A stretch of DNA of 64,000 nucleotides from Antilocapra americana. Taxonomy: Eukaryota; Chordata; Mammalia; Artiodactyla; Antilocapridae. Shown one piece after another: positions 41,901 to 53,610 of the stretch; the first letter of the stretch is position 1, and the number at the start of each line of letters is the position of its first letter. Location of the stretch: assembly GCA_007570785.1 (NCBI GenBank), contig ML664159.1, forward strand, positions 3,327,951 through 3,391,950. Direction: 5' to 3'. The notes beneath the pieces were generated by a model that saw only the letters and a list, made by a program, of their open reading frames with translations, was not told the origin of the DNA and did not search any database. A program made the translations under genes and the position numbers.

Positions 41901-43997
41901 TAATCAGAAATCACTGATGAGAGGAATAACTCAGATTTATACTTGAGAAAAATTCAAGGAATGTTGAATAAGTTGCTACCTGACTGTATCTTAAAAACTA
42001 AAGTTTCAGCTAATGAAATCAAAAAGAAAAAAGATGAATGAACATAAGACTAAAAACTAAAGGTATTCTGGATCCTGAAATAATTCTCTTTTTGATGTAC
42101 TTTGTGATAGAATATCAATATCCTTACATATAAATAGTGCTATCAGCACTCAATTACCTAATCATGGAATAATATTTGGAAAATACAAATTGTTTTCTTA
42201 CAAATGAATGGTATGCCTTCTTTACCATCAATTATTCTGACGATCATCCCCACTCCTTAGGCTAAGTATAAAGCAAAAGTTGCACAAGTGCACAGTATGT
42301 TCAACTCTACATTATTATATTAGAAATAAAATGTGGTAGTTTTTCTCTAACTGTTCATGTGGAAAGTGCTTCTATCTTTCTACCCATATATTATCCCCTT
42401 CTAATACCTCCTACAATTCTAAGTTTATGAAAGGTGTTCAATCAACATTTGTGAAGTTGAATAACTAATGAAGAAAATGCAAAACTATAGTGATAGTTGT
42501 GATGGGGAACACAATGTGGTGGGAGGAAGGAAGGGTGAAGGGGTGGGAAAGAGCCTGCTGGCTCCCATCCTCTTGCTTGGGTCACCAAGGCCAGTGATGG
42601 CTTCCCAGTGATGTCCACGTTCAGGGCCAGCTGACTGGGCAGGTGAGCTGTTACACACTCCTTAGCAGACAGGGCTTCCTCAGACACCTCCCAGGTACTT
42701 CTCTAATGAAGGCCTTTACACCCTTAGTTTCACGGGTGGTCAAGTGACTCAGGCACTGACCAACCAGAGAATCATATTTCCAAGTGTTAAGTTCAGGGAT
42801 GGACAAGTTACCCAGATATAATGGAGGAGCTATTCAAGGGCTCTGTGAAAGAGATTCTTTCTCTCTTCTGCTGTATTCGAAGTGCTGGGAATGGATCATG
42901 AGTAGCTGTCATTTTGTGACCTCAGTAGGGGAGAAGCTGTATGAGATACGAGGCAACATGGATCTGAGACAAGAGAAATTTGGTGATGTCATTTGAGCCC
43001 AAGTGTCAGACTGTGCCTGAGGACAGTTCTATCCCTAAATGTTTCTAAATGAACTAATTAAGTCTCTTGTGCATAAGTTTTTTTTTTCTTCCCAGTTCCG
43101 AGAAACAAAAATATAATAGACTTGATAAATCCTTAATCCATTCTTGTAGTTCTACCCATTTTTTAGATTCAAGAATCAGTCTGACTCTTGAGCAGAAAAA
43201 ACAGGTATTCAACAACCTAAGCTGATGTTCCACCATGAAGTGAGCCATGATGGAATCTCTGATCCATTTCCTTGGTGACAAATCATGTGTTTATATAGCA
43301 GATCCACTCAGTAGGTCTCTGTCCTATTCTTCCAAGAGTTACTAACATCATCTAACTATCAGAACCAGGGCCTGCAGTCAGACTTCTTTCAGACCAGGCT
43401 TTATCAAGAGTGTCTCCCCTCCTGGTAATTTGATTAGGCCAGATTAGACTGGGCCATTCCTGGTGTGATGAGCTATGAGGGATCCCTGGGAGGCTGGCTG
43501 CTCCATGCCCTTCAGCATTACAAGTCTGCATGTGTGCTTGGCTAGGTGTTACAGAACTGTTTGCATCCACTGAGGGAAACGCACTCTGAGGGATTTCCAA
43601 CAGGCTGGTGCATGATCAGTTATGCCTGCTTACTCTCTCACAGTGAGTCTTTCCAGGTCAGGCCCTTTCACATCACCAAGATATCAGGGCCAGATTACAA
43701 ACCAGAATGTTCACTCATGGGCAGAAGAATTGATCAGAACAAAGGAATATCTTAAGGGCCATTTCATTTAGGCCAGGTCCTGCCCTATAACCAAATCTGG
43801 TGACTGGAACTTTCTTGTCTATCAGATTGTTTCTACTAGCCCTACCCCTTTGACAGCGCTAGGTAAATGTGCCAAAATAACGACTCCATACCGAGCATCC
43901 TTTTTGTTGACACATTCTTCAGACATGTGGTATTAGGAGACTCAATTAATTTGTCATTTCCTCCATTATAATCATATTCTATGCCTGCTCCCTTGCG
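41901..43997. other. VEPH1 intron, mostly unassigned
   Basis: No supported gene. 42720-43082 resembles the unnamed old repeat at 38220-38520. Short open frames (for example 43352-43600 minus) lack domains. Confidence 0.35.
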
Positions 43998-44205
43998 CAC
44001 ATGTATGCTCAGTCATATTTCACTCTTTGCAACCCTATGGACTGTCACCTGCCAGACTCAGGCTCCTTTACCCATGGAATTCTCCAGGCAAGAATACTGG
44101 AGTGGGTTGCTATTTCCTCCTCAAGGGGATCTTCCCAACCCAAGGATCAAACCTGCATCTTCTGCATTGGCGGTAGATTCTTTACCACTGACCTGCTCCC
44201 CCAAG
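43998..44205 (-). mobile_element. Bov-tA SINE, antisense
   Basis: TGTATGCTCAGTCATATTTC to CTTTACCACTGACCTGCTCCCC. Diverged. Confidence 0.87.
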
Positions 44206-45222
44206 GTTACATTTATTCAATGAGTTAGAACACTGAGGATGTCCCAAACCCCTCTGTTTCACCTATCCATTTCTTGGGTTGCCCCAATCTCTCCATGGTG
44301 TGTAGGTGTTTGCAAGTTGACTTTTGACATATCTTTGTCCCTGTAAAGACTGTCAAAGCCCTAGTTATGAGAGTGGAACACAATCACACAATTCTCAAAG
44401 TTTTCTAACAAAGAATATCTTGCTCAAGGTTATTTTATCTTCTCTGAGTCTTTATCCAAGAACAACTTGCTGCTAGAGAAGTATATGCCTTCCATGAGAG
44501 GAAAATATCTCCAAGCATATTTACCTGTAACTTTCTGAGAAACCAGGATGGAGGTATTGGAAGTAGAACTCAAGTGTGTCCTACTAATTGTGAACACAGA
44601 CAAGCATACTAAAAGGTCACTGTAAAATCATATTCATAACTAATAACTAATGCTTTTAAACCTTGGGAATGAGCTAACACTTGCCAGCAACAATGAAAGA
44701 AAAGTCTGTCTTAACCATTTTGGTCATATTTTGTTTTTACAACAATTCTAGATGTCCTAGAGAAAAATAGTGGGCAGCTATTAAACTCTTTGAAGTGTGG
44801 TTCCAAGTGAAAACTGTTAAAAATTTTTAAAATGTCATTATTAAAAAACAAAACTCTAACACACTCAATTTTTCTGTTTTCCTCCCACATATGTCATCTG
44901 GAAATCCCTCAAATGACAAGAGAAGTGAAACATTAAGCAAAGAGCAAGTAGTTCATATATATACCAAAGAATTGCCACTAATGGCTCTCAATCTGTAAAC
45001 TGCATCTAAATAGTCCCCAGTGCTTCAAGAGGTCATGGGTACTACTGACAGCAACAGGATATGAGTAAAGGACTAGGAGGCCAAGATGAGGCTGGGCAAG
45101 TACCACACACCCTCCTTCCAATGCTTGAGTTTTGCTCTCAAGTGAAGCAAAAGGATTTGCTAACGCATCTCAGGTCCCTGAAATAATTTTATCTCCAGGA
45201 TTATTTGGATTCCAGGAATGCT
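44206..45222. other. VEPH1 intron, no recognisable feature
   Basis: AT-rich sequence up to the BovB. No gene or repeat recognised. Confidence 0.4.
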
Positions 45223-47115
45223 AATGGCTGTCTGAGAAGGCCTTACAAATAGCTGTGAAAAGAAGAGAAATGAAAAGCAAAGGAGAAAAGGAAAGATATT
45301 CCCATCTGAATGCAGAGTTCCAAAGAATAGCAAGGAGAGATAAGAAAGCCTTCCTCAGTGATCAATGCAAAGAAATAGAGGAAAACAACAGAATGGGAAA
45401 GATCAGAGATCTCTTCAAGATAATCAGAGATAACAAGGGAACATTTCATGCAAAGATGGGCTCGATAAAGGACAGAAATGGTATGGACCTAACCTAAGCA
45501 GAAGATATTAAGAAGAGGTGGCAAGAATACATGAAAGAAGTATACAAAAAAGATCTTCATGACCCAAATAATCACAATGGTGTGATCACTCACCTAGAGC
45601 CAGACATCCTGGAATGTGAAGTCAAGTGGGCCTTAGAAAGCATCACTACGAACAATGTTAGTGGAGGTGATGGAATTCCAGTTGAGCTATTTCAAATCCT
45701 GAAAGATGTTGCTGTGAAAGTGCTGCACTCAATATACCAGCCAATTTGGAAAACTCAGCAGTGGCCACAGGACTGGAAAAGGTCAGTTTTCATTCCAGTC
45801 CCAAAGAAAGGTGATGCCAAAGAATGCTAACTACCACACAATTCCATTCATCTCTCACAATAGTAAAGTAATGCTCAAAATTCTCCAAGCCAGGCTTCAG
45901 CAATACATGAACCGTCAACTTCCAGATGTTCAAGCTGGTTTTAGAAAAGGCAGAGGAACCAGAAATCAAATTGGCAACATTTGATGGATTATCGAAAAAG
46001 CAAGAGAGTTCCAGAAAAACACCTATTTCTGCTTTATTGACTATGCCAAGGCCTTTGACTGTGTGGAAGACAATAAACTGTGGAAAATCCTGAAAGAGAT
46101 GGGAATATCAGACCACCTGACCTGCCTCTTGAGAAACCTGTATGCAGGTCAGGAAGCAACAGTTAGAAAGGGACATGGAACAACAGACTGGTTCCAAATA
46201 GGAAAAGGAGTACGTCAAGGCTGTATATTGTCACCCTGCTTATTTAACTTATATGCAGAGTACATCATGAGAAATGCTGAGCTGGAAGAAGCACAAGCTG
46301 GAATCAAGATTGCTGGGAGAAATATTAATAACCCCAGATATGCAGATGACACCACCCTTATGGCAGAAAGTGAAGAGGAACTAAAAAGCCTCTTGATGAA
46401 AGTGAAAGAGGAGAGTGAAAAAGTTGGCTTAAAGCTCAACATTCATAAAACTAAGATCATGGCATCTGGTCCCATCACTTCATGGGAAATTGATGGGGAA
46501 ATGGTGGAAACAGTGTCAGACTTTATTTTTGGGGGGTCCAAAATCACTGCAGATGGTGACTGAAGCCATGAAATTAAAAGACACTTACTCCTTGGAAGGA
46601 AAGTTATGATCAACCTAGATAGCAGATTGAATAGAAGAGACATTACTTTGCCAACAAAGGTCCTCCTAGTCAAGGCTATGGTTTTTCCAGTAGTTATGTA
46701 TGGATGTGAGAGTTGGATGGTGAAGAAAGCTGAGCACCAAAGAATTGATGCTTTCAAATTGCGGTGTTGGAGAAGACTCTTGAGAGTCCCTTGGACTGCA
46801 AGGAGATCCAACCAGTCCAACCTAAAGGAGATCAGTCCTGGGTGTTCATTGGAAGGACTGATGTTGAAGCTGAAACTCTTTGGCCACCTCATGGGAAGAG
46901 CTGACTCATTGAAAAAGACTCTGATGCTGGGAAGGATTAGGGGCAGGAGGGGAAGGGGAAAACAGAGGATGAGATGGCTGGGTGGCATCACCGACTCGAT
47001 GCACATGAGTTTGGGTAAACTCCGGGAGTTGGTGATGGACAGGGAGGCCTGGTGTGCTGCAGCTCATGGGGTCGCAAAGAGTTGGACACAACTGAGTGAC
47101 TGAACTGAACTGAAT
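45223..47115 (+). mobile_element. BovB (RTE) LINE, long 5'-truncated copy
   Basis: It begins at ATGGCTGTCTGAGAAGGCC and ends GACTGAACTGAACTGAATGG. It keeps most of the reverse transcriptase: HLNAEFQRIARRDKKAFL, SGGDGIPVELFQILKDV, GKGVRQGCILSPCLFNLY and an intact catalytic RYADDTTL in the 46063-46563 frame. Stops at 45495 (TAA), 45982 (TGA in place of Cys) and 46561 (TGA in place of Cys), plus a frameshift near 45830, inactivate it. The 46606-47103 frame is the C-terminal end ([20 protein letters not shown]). Confidence 0.94.
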
Positions 47116-47508
47116 GGTATACATGCAAAGAAAGCCCCCATGATTGCTCATACAAACAAACTACTTTAACAGCAATTGTTAATGCCAGAACTTATGCTAG
47201 ATCTTGCCCTTCCATGCAGATGTGAGCACCAATGACATCTGTATCTTCTTACAGACAGTTCAATACTCAGTACTCAGGAAACAATTCAGTGAAGTACAGG
47301 GTAGAAATAAAGACTTACTCATGGGGACAGTTATATCCAGCAATAGAAGTGAAACAAGAGGACTTTATTCTACAGTTGCCAAGAGTTGTATTTCTTAACT
47401 AGATTAGCACCAATTTGAGCTCTTGCTGGAGATTTTCCTTTGGAAAATGCACTTTGGGAAGGTTTCTCAGTGTTTTAAAATTGAATAAAGAATAAAGCTA
47501 AGTAAAAG

Positions 47509-47558
<50 letters not shown>
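47509..47558. repeat. (ATCT)12 tetranucleotide microsatellite
   Basis: An uninterrupted run of about 12 ATCT units. Such tetranucleotide loci are often polymorphic. Confidence 0.93.
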
Positions 47559-47994
47559 ATCTGAGGTGATAGCAACTAAAAATCTCTTTGGCTCTTAGGC
47601 CTTGAATTCAACTAAGAACTATAAAATAGTACTCTCAAGAAATATTAAATACCATATGTTAAAATGGCTATTTTATGGTTTTTCATCCCCCTTCATGGAT
47701 TAGATAATCAAATTTTGGATTTACATATAATATGCTTGGTTCTGAGCAGCATGGCTATACATAAAATCTAAATTGCATCCACCTAAGTTTTCCTAGTGTA
47801 TTTTCTGACAAGCAATAAGGAAGTGGGTCTCAGGAACCTGAGGCCAGGGGTCCCAGTCTCCTTCATTTCATGCTGCTGTCTTATGTGGCATTAAATGAGG
47901 AACTGGTCCTGGGGCCCACTCCGGGAAGAAGCACAGCTGGTGCAAAAGCAAGAGGGCAATCAAGTCTCCTGAGCTACTTATGTGTTCATCTGTC
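47559..47994. other. spacer without recognised feature
   Basis: Nothing supported. Confidence 0.4.
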
Positions 47995-48180
47995 TATTCA
48001 TTAATTCATTCAATAAATATTTTGAGCACCTACTATGTGCCATTCCAAATTCCAGGTGCTGGGCCCACATTAGAGAATACAACTAAGCTTCTATTTTGGG
48101 CAGGGGGAGACAGGCAATAAACAATGGCTAAAATAAATAGTTAAATGACAGAGTCAAGGCTATTTTAGCATCAACCTTAG
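47995..48180 (-). mobile_element. L2 3' end, antisense
   Basis: TTCATTCAATAAATATTTTGAGCACCTACTATGTGCC and CCAGGTGCTGGGCCC then GGGAGACAGGCAATAAAC (in pieces) match the antisense L2 3' end well. Confidence 0.65.
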
Positions 48181-48204
48181 CAAGCAGATGATGATTATGA
48201 TGAC

Positions 48205-48410
48205 AATATCAACCAAAGCTAATATTCATAGAGCACTTCCATGAATAAATGTGTCTTAAATTTTTTATGTCTATCTATCCTCACAATAAACTCACGAGGC
48301 AGCTACTCATATCATCTGCATTTTATACCTGAGGAAATTAGGACCCCAAAAGATGAAATGCCCAAGATCATCCTGCCAGTAAATGGTAAAGCTGGGATTG
48401 CCTATTGAAT
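48205..48410 (+). mobile_element. MIR SINE, sense
   Basis: CTAATATTCATAGAGCACTTCC, TCCTCACAATAAACTCACGAGG, CATTTTATACCTGAGGAAATTAG and GTAAATGGTAAAGCTGGGATTG match the MIR consensus order. Confidence 0.7.
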
Positions 48411-48870
48411 ATATTTCTAGATGAACATGAGCAGTCCTGCCTCTAAGAGCTGAAAAGGAAATGCTCTCAAAACTACCCAAGGCATTTTGCATGGAATGTC
48501 AGCCAGAGGTAGATTTTGAATCTTCATGCAGCATTAACTGGGAAGGAGGAAATATGAAAATTGAAGTATGGAATCAAGGTGAATGGACAGTGGAGGTCCT
48601 CCTAAAAGAAGGAAAAATAGGTGCTTGCTAATTTTCTAACAGTGAATTTGGTGACTATTTCCTCCTTCCTCACACTTTGGCTCCCTCCTTCATCAAATGA
48701 CCATCAGCAGTATGAGCTGAGGTGGAGGAAGAGGTAAAAGGCAGAGTTTATTCGGCATCAGCTCTACTAAGCACTTTGGTTTGTTGGCTAAGAGGCTGTA
48801 ACTACTGTAACTAGTAGTGAGAATAAAAGTAGACATTAAATATTATGATGGTTGGCTTGTCAGTTCTCTA
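48411..48870. other. spacer without recognised feature
   Basis: No gene or clear repeat. Confidence 0.4.
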
Positions 48871-49570
48871 GTTCAGTTCAGGTCACTTGCTCAGTCATGT
48901 CCGATTGAGACCGCATGGACTTCAGCACGCCAGGCTTTCTTGTGCATCACCAACTGCCAGAGCTTGCTCAAACTCATGTCCATCCAGTTGGTGATGCTAT
49001 CCAACCATCTCAGCCTCTGTCATCCCCTTCTCCTCCTGCCTTCAATCTTTCCCAGCAACAGGTTCTTTTCCAGTGAGTCAGTTCTTTGCACCAGGTGGCC
49101 AAAGAATTGGATTTCAGTTTCAGCATCAGTCCTCCCAATAAATATTCAGGACTGATTACTTTTAGGATGGACAGGTTGGATCTCCTTGCAGTTCAAGGGA
49201 CTCTCAAGAGTCTTCTCCAATACCACAGTTCAAAAGCATCAGCTTTCTTTATAGTCCATCTCTCACATCCATAAATGACTACTGGAAAAACCAAAGCTTT
49301 GACAAGACAGACCTTGTCAGCAAAGTAATGTCTCTGTGTTTTAATATGCTGTCTACATAGGTTATAGCTTTTCTTCCAAGGAGCAAGCATCTTTTAATTT
49401 CATGGCTGCAGTTACCATCTGCAGTGATTTTGGAGCCCAAGAAAATAAAGTCTCTGTTTCCATTATTTCTCCATCTATTTTCCATGGATGGGGCCAGATG
49501 CCATGATCTTAGTTTTTTTTAATGTTGAGCTTTAAGCCAGCTTTTTCACTCTCTTCTTTCACTTTCATCA
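48871..49570 (-). mobile_element. BovB LINE 3' part, antisense (older subfamily)
   Basis: Antisense BovB 3' module from GTTCAGTTCAGGTCACTTGC to the RT region ending CACTTTCATCA. Its text (AATAAATATTCAGGACTG) agrees with the diverged copy at 34629-36578 rather than with the younger copies. It is 5'-truncated exactly where the next BovB starts. Confidence 0.9.
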
Positions 49571-50311
49571 GTTCAGTTCAGTTCAGTCACTCAGTTGTGT
49601 CTGACTCTTTGTGACCCCATGAGCTGCAGCACACCAGGCCTCCCTGTCCATCACCAGCTCCTGGAGTCCACCCAAACCCATATTCATCTATCGGTGATGC
49701 CATCCAGCCATCTCATCCTCTGTCGTCCCCTTCTCCTCCTGCCCCCAATCCTTCCCAGCATTAGAGTCTTTTCCAATGAGACAACTCTTCAAGGTGGTGA
49801 TTGGAGTTTCAGCTTCAACATCAGTCCTTCCAGTGAACACCCAGGACTGATCTCCTTTAGGTTGGACTGGTTGGATCTCCTTGCAGTCCAAGGGACTCTC
49901 AAGAGTCTTCGCCAACACCACAGTTGAAAAGCATCAATTCTTCGGCACTCAGCCTTTTTCACTGTCCACATGACTACTGGAAAAACCATAGCCTTGACTA
50001 GATGGACCTTTGTTAGCAAAGTAATGTCTCTGCTTTTCAATATACTATCTAGGTTAGTCATAACTTTTCTTCCAAGGAGTAAGCATCTTTTAATTTCATG
50101 GCTGCAATCACCATCTGCAGTGACCTGGGAGCCCTGCTCCCCCCCATATAAAAACAAAGTCTGACACTGTTTCCCCATCTATTTCCCATGAAGTGATGGG
50201 ACCAGATGCCATGATCTTAGTTTTCTGAATGTTGAGCTTTAAGCCAGCTTTTTCACTCTCCTCTCTCACTTTCAAGAGGCTTTTTAGCTCCTCTTCACAT
50301 TCAATATCAAG
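49571..50311 (-). mobile_element. BovB LINE 3' part, antisense (younger subfamily; sense arm of an inverted insertion)
   Basis: It starts with the canonical reversed 3' end GTTCAGTTCAGTTCAGTCAC and runs to the RT region at TTTTAGCTCCTCTTCACATTC. It reads like the younger copies (GAACACCCAGGACTGATCTCC). It joins directly to the oppositely oriented BovB at 50312. Confidence 0.9.
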
Positions 50312-51346
50312 GTAATCCAAGCCTATGCCCCAACCAGTAATGCTGAAGAAGCTGAAGTTGAATGGTTCTATGAAGACCTACAAGACCTTTTAGAACTAAC
50401 ATCCAAAAAGATGTCCTTTTCATTATAGGAGACTGGAATGCAAAAGTAGGAATTCAGGAAACACCTGAAGTAACAGGCAAATTTGGCCTTGGAGTACAGA
50501 ATGAAGCAGGGCAAAGGCTAATAGAATTTTGCCAAGAGAACTCACTGGTGATAGCAAACACCCTCTTCCAACAACACAAGAGAAGACTCTACTCATGGAC
50601 ATCACCAGATGGTCAACACCAAAATCAGATTGATTATATTCTTTGCAGCCAAAGATGGAGAAGCTCTATACAGCCAGCAAAAACAAGACCAGGAGCTGAC
50701 TATGGCTCAGACCTTGAACTCCTTATTGCCAAATTCAGACTTAAATTGAAGAAAGTATGGAAAACCACTAGACCATTCAGGTATGACCTAAATAAAATCC
50801 CTAACGATTATACAGTGCAAGTGAGAAATAGATTCAAGAGGCTAGATCTGATAGACAGAGTGCCTGATGAACTATGGACGGAGGTCCGTGACACTGCACA
50901 GGAGACAGGGATTAAGACCATCCCTGTGGAAAAGAAATGCAAAATGGAAAAACAGCTGTCTGAGGAGGCCTTTCAAATATTTGAAAGAAATATCTGTATT
51001 TCTTACAAGAGAAAAGAAGAGAATCTAAAGGTAAAGGAGAAAAAGAAAGATATACCCAATCAAATGCAGAGTTCCAAAGAAGAGTAAGGAGAGATAAGAA
51101 AGCCTTCCTCAGTGATCAGTGCAAAAAAATAGAGGAAAACAACAGAATGGGAAAGACTAGAGATCTCTTCAAGAAAATCAGATACCAAGGGAACATTTCA
51201 TGCAAAGATGGGCACAGTAAAGGACAAACATAGTATGGACCTAACAGAAGCAGAAGATATTAAGAAGAGGTGGCAAGAATACAGCAAAGAACTATACAAA
51301 AAAGATCTTTATGACCCAAATAACCATGATGTTGTGATCACTCACC
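50312..51346 (+). mobile_element. BovB LINE endonuclease/RT-N segment, sense (inverted arm)
   Basis: This is the only BovB endonuclease sequence in the window. The frame open from about 50428 to 51087 encodes GDWNAKVGIQE, LYSWTSPDGQHQNQIDYILC and TRPGADYGSDLELLIAKF. In apurinic-type endonucleases the last motif should be SDH, so the catalytic His is replaced by Leu. The segment continues to KKDLYDPNNHDVVITHL. It is probably the 5' arm of the insertion that begins at 49571, inverted during integration. Confidence 0.88.
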
Positions 51347-51509
51347 TTGTGATCACTTGCTTTCGTCATTTTTCCGGAGGCAAAGAAATAGGCATTGGCC
51401 AACTCCATATAGAACCCTGGTCAGAGGAAGCTGTGGTCTGAAATAGGTACTTCCCAAAAGAGACAGGACTACAAATGGAGGTTGCTTTTATAATAAAAGT
51501 TGTTTTTTT

Positions 51510-51665
51510 GTGAGCAGCAAGTATTGTTAAGCCCATTTTATAGATTGCAGAACAGAGGCTTAGAGAGATTAAATAGCTTGTCAATCACTCACTGATATGA
51601 CATAAAGAACACCTGACCCTAAGGCCTTTAAGTTCCAAACTCTTTTGTTCTTCTACCTCTTGGCA
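51510..51665 (+). mobile_element. MIR SINE, sense
   Basis: AAGCCCATTTTATAGATTGC, GAGGCTTAGAGAGATTAAATAG and TTCCAAACTCTTTTGTTC match the MIR tail half. Confidence 0.6.
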
Positions 51666-52240
51666 TCTCCTAAGGAAGTCAGAATTTCAGACCGGGAGAT
51701 GATCTGAGAGATCACCTTACAGATGTCTAAGGGCATGGGGTGGGTTGCCAAGAGAGTATCACCCAAGGCAAAAGAAACCAGAACTCAGAAAACATGCTTC
51801 ACACATGTGGATTCTGTAGTAAAGAAAGTATACAGGTGAATTCTAGAAGTTTAAAAATTATTTTAAGGTAACTGAGGTAAGTTTATACAGTTAGGGACAA
51901 AGAAAAGAAACAATTTAGAATAATTCTACTAAAAGTAGACTAGGAATGGCCACTTGATGTAGGTTTGAACATAGGTTGAAAAAGAAAACTTAGGGGGGAA
52001 AAAGGCAGAAAGTTTGTGTGTGTGTGTGAACATAGTTTGAAATGACAGTGAAATGCCCAGGTAAAAAATGGCAAAGGACTGAGGGAGAAGAACTGGTGGG
52101 CCCTTGCTTGATTTAGATAGCATGATACTGGGATTGCTCATCTCAGGAGGTAAGGTGGGTGGAGAGGCAATCTGTGCTTGTATAGCTAAAAATGGTGGTG
52201 CTTGACTTTAAAGTTGATTTACTGTTTTATTTTACTAACA

Positions 52241-52284
<44 letters not shown>

Positions 52285-53489
52285 AATATGAATCATCTGG
52301 ATTTGCCCATGTTTCCCACAAGAACCTATTTTACAAGTAGGACAAAATCTTCTTTTCAATGTTTATTACACAACAAAAAGTTCCCCTTGAAATCTGATGA
52401 AAGCCAAATGCCAAGGCTAAAACCACAGCCTTGCCTTTGGTTCATGGCCGGGAGGGGCTGACTTTCTGGGATCACATCCCCAGGGGTAGCCTGGACAAAT
52501 TGCTGCACTCTGCTCTGAAAAAAGCAAGTTTGCCTTCAGGGCTTTCCGCCTTCCATTATTACACCTTCTGCTGCTCAGAGCACACACAATGGACATCCTG
52601 TGCCCACACTGGCCCTAGGGCTGGAATCACCCACTCTGTGACTCACTTGTCTTTCTGAACCAATATAGCTAACTTTTAGCCTTTTCTCTGTCCCTTTCCA
52701 AAATAGCAGTGCTTGTCCTCAGGGCCCTGCTCTCAACAATCTTACAAACTCTCTGACACTGAATCACTGATCAGCAGTGAGTTTCATGTTTGGGTTCTTT
52801 TCTTTTTATAGTCCTTAGCCTATTCTGGAGTCTCTACTGAATTCACTGATGATTCCCATACACTGTTCTTGTAAAGGCAGCAAGTAAATGAAATCTAATT
52901 ATTAATTTGCTTTTTTGTGACTTTTTTTAATTTCAAAAAGTAGAATTCTTTGTGATTAGTTACATATACACTATTTTTGAAATTATTTTCTATTATAGGT
53001 TATTACAAGATATTGACTATAGTACTATACAGTAAACCCTGTGCTATACAGTAAACCTTTGCTGCTTGTTGCATATCTAGTTTTTAAAATTAGAAATCTA
53101 GCATTCTGTTCATACTAAATCAAACAAGTAGAATCAAAATGCAATTTTTTTTAGTTAGGCAAAATTTCTAAAATATATATATTATACATATTATTTATAT
53201 ATATGTACACAAGAGCTTTTCTACTATGTTTGATAAAGGCTTGCTAGAGGACATGAAAAAAAAAGAAGAGATGGAGAATTGGAAAACACAAACTAAATGA
53301 AATGGAGCATTGAAGAGTTTCATGTTTTTATTTGCTCCCCACCACCCCCTTTTTAAGTAAGAGGCATAATGCTTTCCCAGAATGAAACATCTCTTTATAT
53401 TAGAATGTGGGGTATTTTGGAATGACGGGCTGCTCAGCTCTCTGATCTTGGTCTCATTTCACAAATCTGGACTACTGGACAATCTGTTT
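51666..53489. other. VEPH1 intron, no recognisable gene
   Basis: It holds a (CA)n tract (listed separately) and AT-rich tracts near 53160-53215. 52970-53075 may be a small L1-like remnant. Nothing else supported. Confidence 0.4.
52238..52281. repeat. (AC)n microsatellite
   Basis: About 22 AC units with one ATAC interruption near the start. Confidence 0.92.
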
Positions 53490-53610
53490 TTTTTCTGCCT
53501 GGAATGTTTTCTCACTGAACTTCTCCTACCTGGTAAAACTACCAGTAGTTGCTCATAACTCTTTCAAATTTGATCTCCACCCAGAAAGCCTTCCAGACTC
53601 TCTAGGACTG
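53490..53610 (+). mobile_element. L2 fragment, sense
   Basis: TGCCTGGAATGTTTTCTCAC, CAAATTTGATCTCCACCCAG and AAGCCTTCCAGACTC follow the sense L2 consensus. Confidence 0.5.

Noticed and set aside
47509..47558. regular short repeats as a possible CRISPR-like array
   Set aside because: The repeat unit is 4 bp with no spacers and the genome is a mammal's, so this is a microsatellite.
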